From the NCBI GenBank assembly GCA_964578905.1, contig CAZOER010000022.1, positions 1 to 14,751 of the forward strand: 14,751 nucleotides of DNA, in the 5' to 3' direction. Both the position numbers and the translations under genes were made by a program. Below, piece by piece: positions 6,260 through 13,624 of this stretch (the stretch's first letter is position 1; each line of letters begins with the position of its first letter). This DNA comes from CAZVBV01 sp964578905 (GTDB lineage: Bacteria > Patescibacteriota > Gracilibacteria > UBA4473). Under the pieces are notes generated by a model. It was not told where the DNA came from. It searched no databases and saw only the letters and a list, made by a program, of their open reading frames with translations.

Positions 6260-7984
6260 ATGAAATATTCACAACTCTTTGTAAAAACACAGAAGGAACT
6301 CCCCTCTCAAGAAAACTCAAAAAATGCGGAGCTTCTTATTCGTGCGGGATTTATTAAAAAGGAAATGGCTGGTGTCTTTTCGTATCTTCCTCTTGGACTC
6401 CGAGTGCTTCGGAAGGTCGAAGAGATTGTCCGAGATGAGATGAATAAAGCGAACGCTCAGGAAATTCTCATGCCCGTTATGTCAGCGAAAGAAAACTGGG
6501 AGAAGACTGGGCGATGGAACACAATGGATATTTTGTATAAATTAGAAGGCGAACTTGATCGACACTCGGCGCTCTCCCCTACTCACGAGGAGACGGTAAC
6601 GCCATTGGTTCAGAATTATTGTGTATCTCACAAAGACTTTCCATTGTGTGTATATCAAATCCAAACGAAGTTCCGAAACGAGCCACGAGCAAAATCAGGA
6701 CTTCTTCGAGGACGAGAATTCTTAATGAAGGACGCATATTCGTTTCATGCGACAGAGGAAGATTTCGATCGATACTACGAGATCCAAAAAGAAGCGTACC
6801 ACAAAGTCTATGAACGAATTGGACTTGGTGATATCACTCACGTGGTGGCAGCATCTGGAGGAGACTTCTCAGAGTTCTCTCATGAGTTTCAGACAATCTG
6901 TGAGACAGGAGAAGATACGGTTTTTCACGTAAAAAGTACTGGTGAGTATCTCAATAAAGAGATTGCACCATCCAAAGCGCCTGATGTTTCTTACGATGAT
7001 ACGAAAGAAATGCCAATGGAAGATATGGAAGGAAAAGGAATCATTGGAGTAGAAGAACTCGCTGAGTTTCTCAAAATTCCAGTGGAAAAAACGACGAAGA
7101 CACTTCTCTTTGAAACGGATAAAGGGGATCTCGTTGCGGCAGCAGTGCGGGGAGGATACGACGTGAATGAATTGAAGCTGAAAAAAGTTGTCGGATGCAA
7201 GTCATTAGAACTCGCTTCAGAAGCGATGGTGAAAAAGGTCACTGGAGCTGAGGTTGGATTCGCGGGATTGTTGAATCTTCCCAAAGAAGTGAAAGTCTTC
7301 ATGGATGATTCTATGCAGGGACGGATTAACTTTGAGATGGGAGCCAATAAAACAGACTTCCACACGATTAACGTGAACTTCGGACGGGACATCGAGGAAC
7401 CAAAGGAATTCTATGACTTCAAAGTTGCGCAGGAATGTGATTTCTATCCTGAAACAGGCGAAGCATATGAAACATTCCGAGCAATTGAGGTGGGGAATAT
7501 CTTCCCGCTTTCAACAAAGTTCTCCGATGCCTTCGGTATGAAGGTGATTGATGCGAACGGAAGAGGACAATCGGTAATCATGGGATGTTATGGAATCGGA
7601 ATCTCACGAACCATGGGAGCGGTGGCCGAAGTATTCCATGATGATAAAGGACTCAAGTGGCCAAAAGCAATTGCCCCATTCCACATTTATCTCGCCGCTA
7701 TTGGGCGTGATGATGCGGTATACACAGAAGCTGAGAAAATGGTGGCGGATCTTGAATCTGCAGGAGTGGAAGTATTCTACGATGACAGACGAGATAAGAA
7801 GGTTGGACCTGGGCAGAAGTTCTCAGACCACGAACTCATGGGGATGCCTGCTCGTATTGTGATGAGTGAACGAACCATGGAAGAAGGTGTGGTTGAATTC
7901 GTTGACCGAGCAACGGGAGACATGGAGAAAGTAAAAATAGACAAGGTGGTTGATTTTGTAACCAAGTTTTTGAAAGAAAAATGA
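6260..7984 (+). CDS. proS: Prolyl-tRNA synthetase, bacterial type with editing domain
   Basis: 574 residues, the usual length for the bacterial form. It charges tRNA-Pro with proline. Class II catalytic motifs are present: SPTHEE at 106-111, motif 2 spanning 138-158 (FRNEPR ... GREFLMKD), GGDFSEFSHEF at 200-210, and motif 3 GIGISRTMGA at 445-454. The inserted YbaK-like editing domain lies at about 225-400 and keeps the Lys (K280, in TTKTLLF) that matches the E. coli K279 region. The C-terminal anticodon-binding domain follows motif 3 (AIAPFHIYLAAIG onward). The ATG at 6260 gives the family N-terminus, MKYSQLFVKT. The gene ends in TGA inside ATGA, overlapping the next gene's start, so these two are translationally coupled. 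It is the first gene of a four-gene run. Confidence 0.95.
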   Translation: MKYSQLFVKTQKELPSQENSKNAELLIRAGFIKKEMAGVFSYLPLGLRVLRKVEEIVRDEMNKANAQEILMPVMSAKENWEKTGRWNTMDILYKLEGELDRHSALSPTHEETVTPLVQNYCVSHKDFPLCVYQIQTKFRNEPRAKSGLLRGREFLMKDAYSFHATEEDFDRYYEIQKEAYHKVYERIGLGDITHVVAASGGDFSEFSHEFQTICETGEDTVFHVKSTGEYLNKEIAPSKAPDVSYDDTKEMPMEDMEGKGIIGVEELAEFLKIPVEKTTKTLLFETDKGDLVAAAVRGGYDVNELKLKKVVGCKSLELASEAMVKKVTGAEVGFAGLLNLPKEVKVFMDDSMQGRINFEMGANKTDFHTINVNFGRDIEEPKEFYDFKVAQECDFYPETGEAYETFRAIEVGNIFPLSTKFSDAFGMKVIDANGRGQSVIMGCYGIGISRTMGAVAEVFHDDKGLKWPKAIAPFHIYLAAIGRDDAVYTEAEKMVADLESAGVEVFYDDRRDKKVGPGQKFSDHELMGMPARIVMSERTMEEGVVEFVDRATGDMEKVKIDKVVDFVTKFLKEK

Positions 7985-8748
7985 AAATCAAATTCCTCGG
8001 TACAGGGAGCGCCCATGGTATTCCCATTTGGAATTGTGATTGTGCAGTATGTCAGAGTCCTAACCCAAAAGATAAACGATTGCGATCTTCTCTTTTTGTA
8101 GAAATTGATGATGTGAAGATTCTTCTTGATTTTGGTCCTGATTGCAGAACTCAGCTTATGAAATATGGGATTAAAAGTTTTCAATATGCATTTCTGACTC
8201 ATGCACACAGAGATCATATGAATGGAAATATTGAATTGGGAAAACAACAAAATCTTATTCTTGAAATGCCGAAACCTGTTTTGAAGGAATTTTATGCTAT
8301 TTTGCGTTCAGGCAAATATTGGTTCGAGAAAAGGAATCCAACGATGATTATTCAAGAATTTAAACCAAGGACACTTCATAATGTAAAAATAGATACTGTA
8401 AAACTTGAGCACCAGAAGGATTATCAAAAGACCCCATTCCCCTGCTATGGCTATATATTTGAATCAAACGAATTTAAAATGGCATACCTCAGTGATTATT
8501 CTGCTATTTTGGAAGAAGAAAAACTAAAAAATCTTGACCTCTTAATTTCTGATGGAGACGGCTTTGAAAATAGTGGACATGGACACATTGGAATACAAGA
8601 TGGAATTAAAATTTTTCAGAAACTCGCTCCAAAAAAAATGTTATTTACCCATATCAAACATACAAAATCGCATGACTTTCTAACAAAATATGTGAAACAA
8701 TTTGGAAATATTGAAATCGCCTATGACGGCATGGAATTAACTTTTTAA
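7981..8748 (+). CDS. Metallo-beta-lactamase-fold hydrolase, PhnP-like
   Basis: 255 residues. Residues 6-12 are LGTGSAH, and C19, C21 and C24 (NCDCAVC) form the structural zinc site of the PhnP subgroup. The metal motif THAHRDH is at 73-79, with further likely ligands H144, D172 (YLSDYS) and H224 (FTHIKH), and a GHGHIG segment at 199-204. PhnP is a phosphoribosyl cyclic phosphodiesterase of the C-P lyase pathway, but relatives without that pathway act on other cyclic or phosphodiester substrates, so the substrate here is open. No phosphonate genes are nearby. The ATG overlaps the proS stop (ATGA), and the next gene starts 3 bp after the TAA. It is visibly more AT-rich than proS, and CGA is less dominant among Arg codons, which may mean later acquisition. 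Confidence 0.8.
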   Translation: MKIKFLGTGSAHGIPIWNCDCAVCQSPNPKDKRLRSSLFVEIDDVKILLDFGPDCRTQLMKYGIKSFQYAFLTHAHRDHMNGNIELGKQQNLILEMPKPVLKEFYAILRSGKYWFEKRNPTMIIQEFKPRTLHNVKIDTVKLEHQKDYQKTPFPCYGYIFESNEFKMAYLSDYSAILEEEKLKNLDLLISDGDGFENSGHGHIGIQDGIKIFQKLAPKKMLFTHIKHTKSHDFLTKYVKQFGNIEIAYDGMELTF

Positions 8749-8751
8749 TAC

Positions 8752-9513
8752 ATGAAAAATAAAAAAGTAGATATATTCATTCTCTTTCTCTGTATTGCTC
8801 TATCAACATTTCTCGTCTTTCGTTTGTCTGCAAATTTAATCCTTTCAACCGCACTCTTCTTTGGATTGCCTGCTCTTTGGTTATCGATACGAATGCCACA
8901 AAGAATTTTAAAATCGGCAATTTTTGCCATTTTATTTAGTATCCCCTTTTTATTTATCATCGATCACATTGCGGCCTTAGATGGAGCGTGGCATGTGCCG
9001 ACACAATTTCCATTCCGACTACTAGGGACGATTTCTCTCGAAGATCTTTTTATTGGACTTGGACTCGCTTATTTTATGGCAATTTTTTATGAATATTTCT
9101 TTTCCAGTCAGAAAAGGATATTAGGTAAAAAAATGAAGTATTTTATCGGTGGTGCTTATTGTGCACTTCTTCTCTTCTTCATATTCTTCTTTTTTACACC
9201 TTCATTGTTATACATTCCTTATGCATATATGACCCTTGGAATTGTATTATTTATTATTCCGATAACATTGTTTTTGTTTCGTTCTCCACAATCGCTCTTT
9301 CAATTTTTTAAAACAATCCCCTACTTTTTTATATTTTTTATGGCTTATGAAGTGGTAGGACTTCGGTTGGGACATTGGTCTTTTCCAGGTGAACATTTCA
9401 TTGGATGGGTATCAATGTTTGGAATTACGATTCCTTTTGAAGAACTCTTATTCTGGATTATACTTTCCCCAATAGCTTTCTTTTCTTATTACGAATTTTT
9501 TAATAATGACTGA
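8752..9513 (+). CDS. Lycopene-cyclase-domain integral membrane protein
   Basis: 253 residues, very hydrophobic, about seven or eight membrane helices (roughly 7-23, 27-46, 53-70, 96-115, 130-148, 152-175, 188-205, 222-247). Two units look like the repeats of the CrtYcd/CarR-type lycopene cyclase: 71-110 (DHIAALDGAWHVP, then SLEDLFIGLGLAYF) and 198-240 (YEVVGLRLGHWSFP, then TIPFEELLFWIILSP). The second keeps the W-x-F, G, P-x-E-E pattern (E230, E231); in the first the acidic pair is E97-D98. Known members cyclise the ends of lycopene to carotene in the membrane, but no other carotenoid or rhodopsin gene is in the window, so the substrate may be a different isoprenoid. It starts 3 bp after the upstream TAA and its TGA overlaps the start of rnhA by 8 bp. 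It is AT-rich relative to the flanks. Confidence 0.65.
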   Translation: MKNKKVDIFILFLCIALSTFLVFRLSANLILSTALFFGLPALWLSIRMPQRILKSAIFAILFSIPFLFIIDHIAALDGAWHVPTQFPFRLLGTISLEDLFIGLGLAYFMAIFYEYFFSSQKRILGKKMKYFIGGAYCALLLFFIFFFFTPSLLYIPYAYMTLGIVLFIIPITLFLFRSPQSLFQFFKTIPYFFIFFMAYEVVGLRLGHWSFPGEHFIGWVSMFGITIPFEELLFWIILSPIAFFSYYEFFNND

Positions 9514-9958
9514 AGACCTCTTCACCAACATCGAAACCAAAACAAAAAAAATAGTTAAAAAAGGAATCCTCTATGCCGATGGAGGTTCTCGAGGAAATCC
9601 AGGGAAAGCGGCCGGAGGCGCTGTTCTCTATGATGAGAAGAAGAAAGAAATTGCGTACGGAGGAATTTACTGTGGGACACAAACGAACAACTTCGCAGAA
9701 TACGCAGGAATGCTTCACGGGCTCCAATTAGCCGTGCAAAATGGAATTACGGACCTTGAGGTGGTTCTTGATTCAAAATTGATTGTGGAGCAAATGAGTG
9801 GGAATTTTAAAGTAAAGAATGCCAACCTGAAGCCGTCTTTTGAACAGGCGAAGATACTGTGTGCGAAATTCTCTTCGATCCGGTTTCGACATGTTTTGAG
9901 ACATAAGAATAAAGTGGCCGACAGTATCGTGAACAAGGTGCTCGATCAACACGAGTAG
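9506..9958 (+). CDS. rnhA: Ribonuclease HI family protein
   Basis: 150 residues. All four acidic catalytic positions are visible: D25 in YADGGSRGNP, E65 in NNFAEYAG, D89 in VVLDSKLIVEQMSG and D139 in HKNKVADSIVN. The layout (no basic protrusion, VEQMSGNFKVKN followed directly by the last helices) fits the short archaeal-like RNase HI group found in many bacteria. It degrades the RNA strand of RNA-DNA hybrids, helping primer removal and R-loop clearance. The first 18 residues are a polar leader. It overlaps the preceding gene by 8 bp and ends the proS run in TAG; a new promoter begins immediately after. Confidence 0.9.
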   Translation: MTEDLFTNIETKTKKIVKKGILYADGGSRGNPGKAAGGAVLYDEKKKEIAYGGIYCGTQTNNFAEYAGMLHGLQLAVQNGITDLEVVLDSKLIVEQMSGNFKVKNANLKPSFEQAKILCAKFSSIRFRHVLRHKNKVADSIVNKVLDQHE

Positions 9959-9985
9959 TTGACGTTTTTTGTAAAATGGTATAAA
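9959..9985 (+). promoter_or_regulatory. Promoter of the 130-residue orphan
   Basis: TTGACG (9959-9964), 15-nt spacer, and TATAAA (9980-9985) preceded by TGG, which makes an extended -10. The ATG at 9999 follows after 13 nt, so the leader would be about 6 nt. The purine run AAAGAAAG (9983-9990) overlaps the -10. Confidence 0.6.
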
Positions 9986-9998
9986 GAAAGAACTAATA

Positions 9999-10391
9999 AT
10001 GAATGATAATTTAGAGTTAATTCCTTTAGAGAACCCGGGGAAAATAATACTTCAAAAACCTGATAAAGATCCCGAGTATGGATTTGAATGTGAATCTTTA
10101 GGGAAGGACCCTGAGGGGAGAATTCGGTTTATTCCGCGGGACCAAATCGTGAACCTTCTTGAGGGGGCCTGTATACTTTGTCATGTAACCGAAGATGGAA
10201 AAACCATAAAAACGGACCGTGTTGGGAAATATTGGGTGCATAACCCACATGCGGTTGAACGCACAGAGAAAGAATCTATTACGATCCAACAAGGGCCTCA
10301 GAATTTTTCTGTTCCTTTTGTGATAACCACTACAAAAGAACTCGTTGATGAGCTTTTGGAAAAACTGGGAGCATTTGTTTTGAAACAGTGA
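9999..10391 (+). CDS. Hypothetical protein, 130 residues
   Basis: Not recognised. It is soluble, acidic and mixed alpha/beta, with no signal peptide or membrane segment. It contains IIPRDQ-like and GKYWVHNPHAVERTEKES segments and a C-terminal amphipathic helix (TKELVDELLEKLGAFVLK). A single Cys-x-x-x-Cys-like pair (GACILCHV) is present but there is no metal motif. It has its own promoter and so is not part of the proS run. The TGA stop (10389-10391) is followed immediately by the last codon of the convergent folC gene, leaving no spacer and no terminator between them. Codon use (CGG, GGG, CCC more common) differs a little from its neighbours. No function is assigned. Confidence 0.6.
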   Translation: MNDNLELIPLENPGKIILQKPDKDPEYGFECESLGKDPEGRIRFIPRDQIVNLLEGACILCHVTEDGKTIKTDRVGKYWVHNPHAVERTEKESITIQQGPQNFSVPFVITTTKELVDELLEKLGAFVLKQ

Positions 10392-11561
10392 TTATTCCGG
10401 AAACTCAGTCTGCTGTTCTAGTATTTTTTGAGGATCATAAAATTCGTTCCGCATTTCTCCTCCAAGGAAGAATCCATTCACAAGAATTGTTCCCCCAAGT
10501 TTTCTCGCTTCTTTAAGTGCACTGTGAGCATCCGGGCAAGTGATCCCCCGCCCCAACTTTTGTTTCAGTTCTTCGGCCGTCCAAGTGTCTCTTGCTTCTG
10601 GAACATTTACCCAAAATATCTCCTCGAATTCTTTTTCAACGATATTAAAAATATTCGGATCATGATTTTTTCCGAGCCCAAATATTCCAATTTTAGGACC
10701 TTTTAATTTCTTGATTTTTGGCAAAATAAATTCAAATCTTGGGGCCGAATGAGCCCCATCGAGAATGACATCAGGAGCCACTTTTTCCCATCGTCCGGGG
10801 AGCTGAATCTTGCGCATAGTGAATGTGTCACTACCAAGAATCTCTTCGCAAATGTTTCGAGTCATTTTTTTGTTCAACTTTGTCATTACCCCTTTTATGT
10901 AATGAATATCTTTTTTTGCTATTTTGTTAAGTGTTGAACACATTTTTTGTTCATAACTTATGTTATACACCGAGTTTTCCACAAAAATACCCGCTTTCTC
11001 TTCGGCTAATTTGGAGAGACTATTGTCGAATTTTTCGAGGTGATCGTCCCCTATAAAAGTGAGAGCTGAAACTCGTTTTCCTTGGACAGAATTTACGGCA
11101 TCGAGTCGTCCTCCCATTCCTACTTCGCAGATGAGAATTTCACACCCTGCATTCTTCGCAGATAAAATTCCGGTCAGCACAATGGCCTCATAATATGTCG
11201 GAAGAATCGAAAGGTCCTCGCATACCTTTTTAATTTCCAAAAGCGTGAAACCGAAGGTTTCTGCCTCAATTAATTTTCCATTAATTCGTACACGCTCAGT
11301 AATGACTTGCAGATGAGGAGACATCAATGTCGCCACTGTTTTTCCAGCTGTCAGAAGAACATCTTCTGTCAGTCGGCAGACAGTCCCCTTTCCTGCGGTT
11401 CCGCCTACAACGACTCTCCACTCAAAAGATTCGTCAGGACGACCGAGTGCATCAAGGACGAGCTGAACAACCTCCAGTGATGGCGGTGTGTCTTTTCTGA
11501 AGAACTGAGCTTCTGAAGAAAGTTCTAAGAGCCAATCTTCCGCTTTGTGAAAGTGTTCCAT
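10392..11561 (-). CDS. folC: FolC-type folylpolyglutamate/dihydrofolate synthase
   Basis: 389 residues, slightly short for FolC (about 420). It belongs to the Mur ligase superfamily. Residues 53-60 (GGTAGKGT) are the P-loop, where most FolC have G-T-N-G-K-G-S. SPHLQVITERVRING at 81-95 is the omega-loop/folate region, EVGMGGRLDAVN is at 146-157, DDHLEKFDNSLSKLAEEKAGI at 172-192 contains the Lys expected to be carbamylated, and LDGAHS at 267-272 is the C-terminal domain signature. It adds glutamate to dihydropteroate and/or folates. No other folate gene is in the window, so salvage polyglutamylation is as likely as synthesis. It starts inside the end of the antitoxin-like gene (37-bp overlap, other frame), suggesting coupling. 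Its end abuts the convergent orphan without spacer. Confidence 0.88.
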   Translation of the reverse strand: MEHFHKAEDWLLELSSEAQFFRKDTPPSLEVVQLVLDALGRPDESFEWRVVVGGTAGKGTVCRLTEDVLLTAGKTVATLMSPHLQVITERVRINGKLIEAETFGFTLLEIKKVCEDLSILPTYYEAIVLTGILSAKNAGCEILICEVGMGGRLDAVNSVQGKRVSALTFIGDDHLEKFDNSLSKLAEEKAGIFVENSVYNISYEQKMCSTLNKIAKKDIHYIKGVMTKLNKKMTRNICEEILGSDTFTMRKIQLPGRWEKVAPDVILDGAHSAPRFEFILPKIKKLKGPKIGIFGLGKNHDPNIFNIVEKEFEEIFWVNVPEARDTWTAEELKQKLGRGITCPDAHSALKEARKLGGTILVNGFFLGGEMRNEFYDPQKILEQQTEFPE

Positions 11562-11791
11562 GCGGGGGCAGTTTCGCTCTTTTCTTCGTTCTTTTCAACC
11601 TTTTCAACTTTAACTATCTTTTTTTCTCGGCTAGGGGCGCCAGCCGCAATTTGAAATGGGAGTTTCTTTTCCTGAACCACTTTCTTAAAAAACAATTTAA
11701 TAGCAGATGAATAGGTTAATCCCATGCTTTCAAGGATTGCCTTTACTTCTTGCTTGTCTTCATCAGAAATGCGGATTTGAATGTGGCTCAT
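11525..11791 (-). CDS. RelB/DinJ-family antitoxin-like protein
   Basis: 88 residues from the ATG at 11791. Residues 1-48 (MSHIQIRISDEDKQEVKAIL, then ESMGLTYSSAIKLFFKKVVQ) are a ribbon-helix-helix domain of the RelB/DinJ type, including the GLTYSSAIKLFFK block. Such proteins bind DNA as dimers and neutralise RelE/YafQ-type mRNA-cleaving toxins. The C-terminal 40 residues are a charged Lys/Glu/Val stretch plus APAWNTFTKRKIGS, unlike typical DinJ tails. No toxin gene lies next to it; instead its end overlaps folC by 37 bp. It has its own TTGACC-17-TACAAA promoter, which lies over the upstream TTG that could otherwise extend it to 11842. It may be an orphan antitoxin or simply a DNA-binding regulator of the folC transcript. 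Confidence 0.7.
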   Translation of the reverse strand: MSHIQIRISDEDKQEVKAILESMGLTYSSAIKLFFKKVVQEKKLPFQIAAGAPSREKKIVKVEKVEKNEEKSETAPAWNTFTKRKIGS

Positions 11792-11813
11792 AGAAAAAAT
11801 ATTAAGTGCGTGT

Positions 11814-11842
11814 TTTGTACTTATTCGATGTCGTTCGGTCAA
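11814..11842 (-). promoter_or_regulatory. Promoter of the antitoxin-like gene and folC
   Basis: Minus strand TTGACC (11837-11842), 17-nt spacer, TACAAA (11814-11819). Start of transcription near 11807, leader about 16 nt. It fixes the ATG at 11791 as the start. Confidence 0.65.
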
Positions 11843-11848
11843 GAATTA

Positions 11849-12076
11849 CTACTTTTTAAAAAACTCTAAAAGATGAGAAATAATCTTTTGTCCTTCCAAT
11901 ATGAATTGAAGTGGTTTTTGAATGTATGAGATAAAAAGGTCTGAAAGATCGTCTAATTTCTTCAACACCCTTGTCGCAAGAATCATCGCTCGTACAGCGA
12001 AAATCACGAAGATAAGAAATCCAGCTCCAAAACAGAGTTGCATGATTTCACGTGAATGTTCGAAGAGATAGTCCAT
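11849..12076 (-). CDS. Small single-helix membrane protein
   Basis: 75 residues, not recognised. Residues about 11-33 form one membrane helix (IMQLCFGAGFLIFVIFAVRAMI). The rest is an amphipathic helix with LKKLDDLSDLFISYIQKPLQ, giving a form like the small CPR-type proteins with an N-terminal anchor and a cytoplasmic helix. There is a strong promoter and AGGAAGG 15 nt upstream of the ATG. It ends in TAG just before the promoter of the antitoxin-like gene, with which it may be partly co-transcribed. No function is assigned. Confidence 0.65.
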   Translation of the reverse strand: MDYLFEHSREIMQLCFGAGFLIFVIFAVRAMILATRVLKKLDDLSDLFISYIQKPLQFILEGQKIISHLLEFFKK

Positions 12077-12104
12077 TGCGATATATTTTTAATTCCTTCC
12101 TAGT

Positions 12105-12133
12105 ATTATAGCAGAGATTGCCCTCTATTGCAA
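12105..12133 (-). promoter_or_regulatory. Strong promoter of the small membrane protein gene
   Basis: Minus strand TTGCAA (12128-12133), exactly 17 nt, then a perfect TATAAT (12105-12110) preceded by TGC (extended -10). It sits directly after the gatB stop. AGGAAGG follows as a ribosome binding site, about 15 nt before the ATG. Confidence 0.8.
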
Positions 12134-12138
12134 GGGGT

Positions 12139-13554
12139 TTAGGCTGTTAACTTTGTTTTCATAAGGTCCTGTACCATTGATGGATTCGCACTTCCTCCTG
12201 ACTTCTTCATGACCTGTCCGACAAGGAATCCAATCACCTTCTCTTTTCCGGCTTTAAATTCAGCAACCGTTGGTGCATTCTCCTCCAAAACCTCATCGAT
12301 CCAGAGCTCAATCTCCCCAGTATCAGAGACTTGCTCGAGTCCAAGTTTCTCCATGATATCTTTCACCCCATCCCCTGTTTTCATTGATTCTTCTAATATT
12401 TGCTTCGCTCCAGTAGCCGAAACCTTTCCCGTTGTAATGAGATCAAGAACACCCGCTACGTGCCCTGGTGTCACCTCTGTCTTCTTCCAATCAGGATCAG
12501 CAAGTACCACTGATAAAATCATGTTTGCGGCTTTCTTCGGTGCTTTTGAGAGATCGCAGGCACTTTCAAAGAATTCAGAGAGTTCCAAGCTTTCCGCTAA
12601 CTTCAATGCATCGTTCTCCGACAATTCAAACTCTTTTTTGTATCGATGTACTTTCTCAAGAGGGAGTTCAGGAATCCCCGCTTCTATATTCTTAATCTCT
12701 TCGCTCGTAAATGTCACCGGAGGCAAGTCTGGTTCGGGAAAGTATCGATAATCATGCGCTGATTCTTTATCTCGCAAGATGTGTGTTTTTCCTTCGTCAT
12801 CAAACCACCCGAGTGTGGTTTCTTTTTCTGAAACAGTTCCATTCTCCCAGTGTTTTCGTTGTTTCTTCTCTTCGTATTGCAAGGCTTTAAAAAGAGCCGT
12901 GAATGAGTTCAAGTTCTTTATCTCTCCACGTGGGTAGAGCTTCTTGTCGCCCACAGGACGCATTGAGATAGAGGCATCAAATCGCATCATCCCCTTCTCC
13001 ATGTCCGCATCTGAGGCTCCAACAAACCTGAGAATCTTCTGAATCTCCTGTGCAAACACTCGTGCTTGTTCTGGTGAACGCATGTCAGGTTCGGTCACAA
13101 TCTCAATCAGTGGTGTTCCTGAACGATTGTAATCACACAACGTTCCTGTCTTCTCATGGGTCAATTTCCCGGCATCGTTTTCTAGATGCACACGCGTAAT
13201 TCCAATAACTTTCTTTTTTCCTTCTATTTCAATTTCCACTTTTCCTTTCAAAGCAATCGGTTTATCAAATTGTGAAATCTGAAATCCGTTCGGTAGATCG
13301 GGGTAAAAATAGTTCTTTCGATCAAACTTTGAAAACTCCTGAATTTTACATTTAAGTGCAGCCGCCCCTCGTACCCCTTTCTTCAAAGCTTCATCATTGA
13401 GCACGGGCAACATCCCTGGGAATCCCATACACACAGGGCAGACTCTTGTATTTGGTTCTGCGCCAAACGCATCATTATCACAACTACAAAAGAGCTTCGA
13501 CTTCGTCGAGAGCTGTGCGTGTATTTCGAGTCCAATAATAGTTTCCAATTCCAT
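12139..13554 (-). CDS. gatB: Aspartyl/glutamyl-tRNA amidotransferase subunit B
   Basis: 471 residues from the ATG at 13554, the family length. It amidates Glu-tRNA-Gln or Asp-tRNA-Asn together with GatA and GatC. The N-terminus METIIGLEIHAQLSTKSKLF type block, the zinc-site cysteines (CSC near 26 and CPVC near 40), KNYFYPDLPNGFQISQFD, and the signature CDYNRSGTPLIEIVTEPD are all present, followed by the GatB/YqeY helical domain (TGKVSATGAKQILEE) that binds the tRNA. The partners gatA and gatC are not in this window. The frame continues to a TTG at 13605, but that adds 17 unrelated residues and crosses a TACAAT box 7 nt before 13554, so 13554 is chosen. No ribosome binding site is seen. Confidence 0.95.
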   Translation of the reverse strand: MELETIIGLEIHAQLSTKSKLFCSCDNDAFGAEPNTRVCPVCMGFPGMLPVLNDEALKKGVRGAAALKCKIQEFSKFDRKNYFYPDLPNGFQISQFDKPIALKGKVEIEIEGKKKVIGITRVHLENDAGKLTHEKTGTLCDYNRSGTPLIEIVTEPDMRSPEQARVFAQEIQKILRFVGASDADMEKGMMRFDASISMRPVGDKKLYPRGEIKNLNSFTALFKALQYEEKKQRKHWENGTVSEKETTLGWFDDEGKTHILRDKESAHDYRYFPEPDLPPVTFTSEEIKNIEAGIPELPLEKVHRYKKEFELSENDALKLAESLELSEFFESACDLSKAPKKAANMILSVVLADPDWKKTEVTPGHVAGVLDLITTGKVSATGAKQILEESMKTGDGVKDIMEKLGLEQVSDTGEIELWIDEVLEENAPTVAEFKAGKEKVIGFLVGQVMKKSGGSANPSMVQDLMKTKLTA

Positions 13555-13561
13555 CGAAAGG

Positions 13562-13567
13562 ATTGTA
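13562..13567 (-). promoter_or_regulatory. -10 box of gatB, leaderless arrangement
   Basis: Minus-strand TACAAT with exactly 7 nt to the ATG at 13554, so transcription would start at or beside the start codon. The -35 is weak (CTTTTT at 17 nt). Confidence 0.45.
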
Positions 13568-13590
13568 CTCAAAAAACAAATGAAAAAAAG

Positions 13591-13618
13591 TTGACCTCCT
13601 CTCAAAAATCAATACAAA
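13591..13618 (+). promoter_or_regulatory. Promoter driving the non-coding region
   Basis: TTGACC (13591-13596), 16-nt spacer, TACAAA (13613-13618). Predicted start near 13625. There is no open frame downstream before the terminator at 13887-13926, so the product would be an RNA. Confidence 0.55.
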
Positions 13619-13624
13619 CTCCGC

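Noticed and set aside
12209..12751. A 180-residue open frame on the plus strand
   Set aside because: It lies wholly antisense to gatB, is Ser/Phe/Pro-rich with no recognisable domain, and mirrors the codon bias of gatB.
107..13605. Genetic code 25 (UGA = Gly) for the whole window, prompted by the in-frame TGA at 14640
   Set aside because: carB, proS, gatB, tig and folC run full length with hundreds of Gly codons and no TGA, and proS, the cyclase-like gene and the orphan at 9999 end in TGA at sensible places, including an ATGA overlap.
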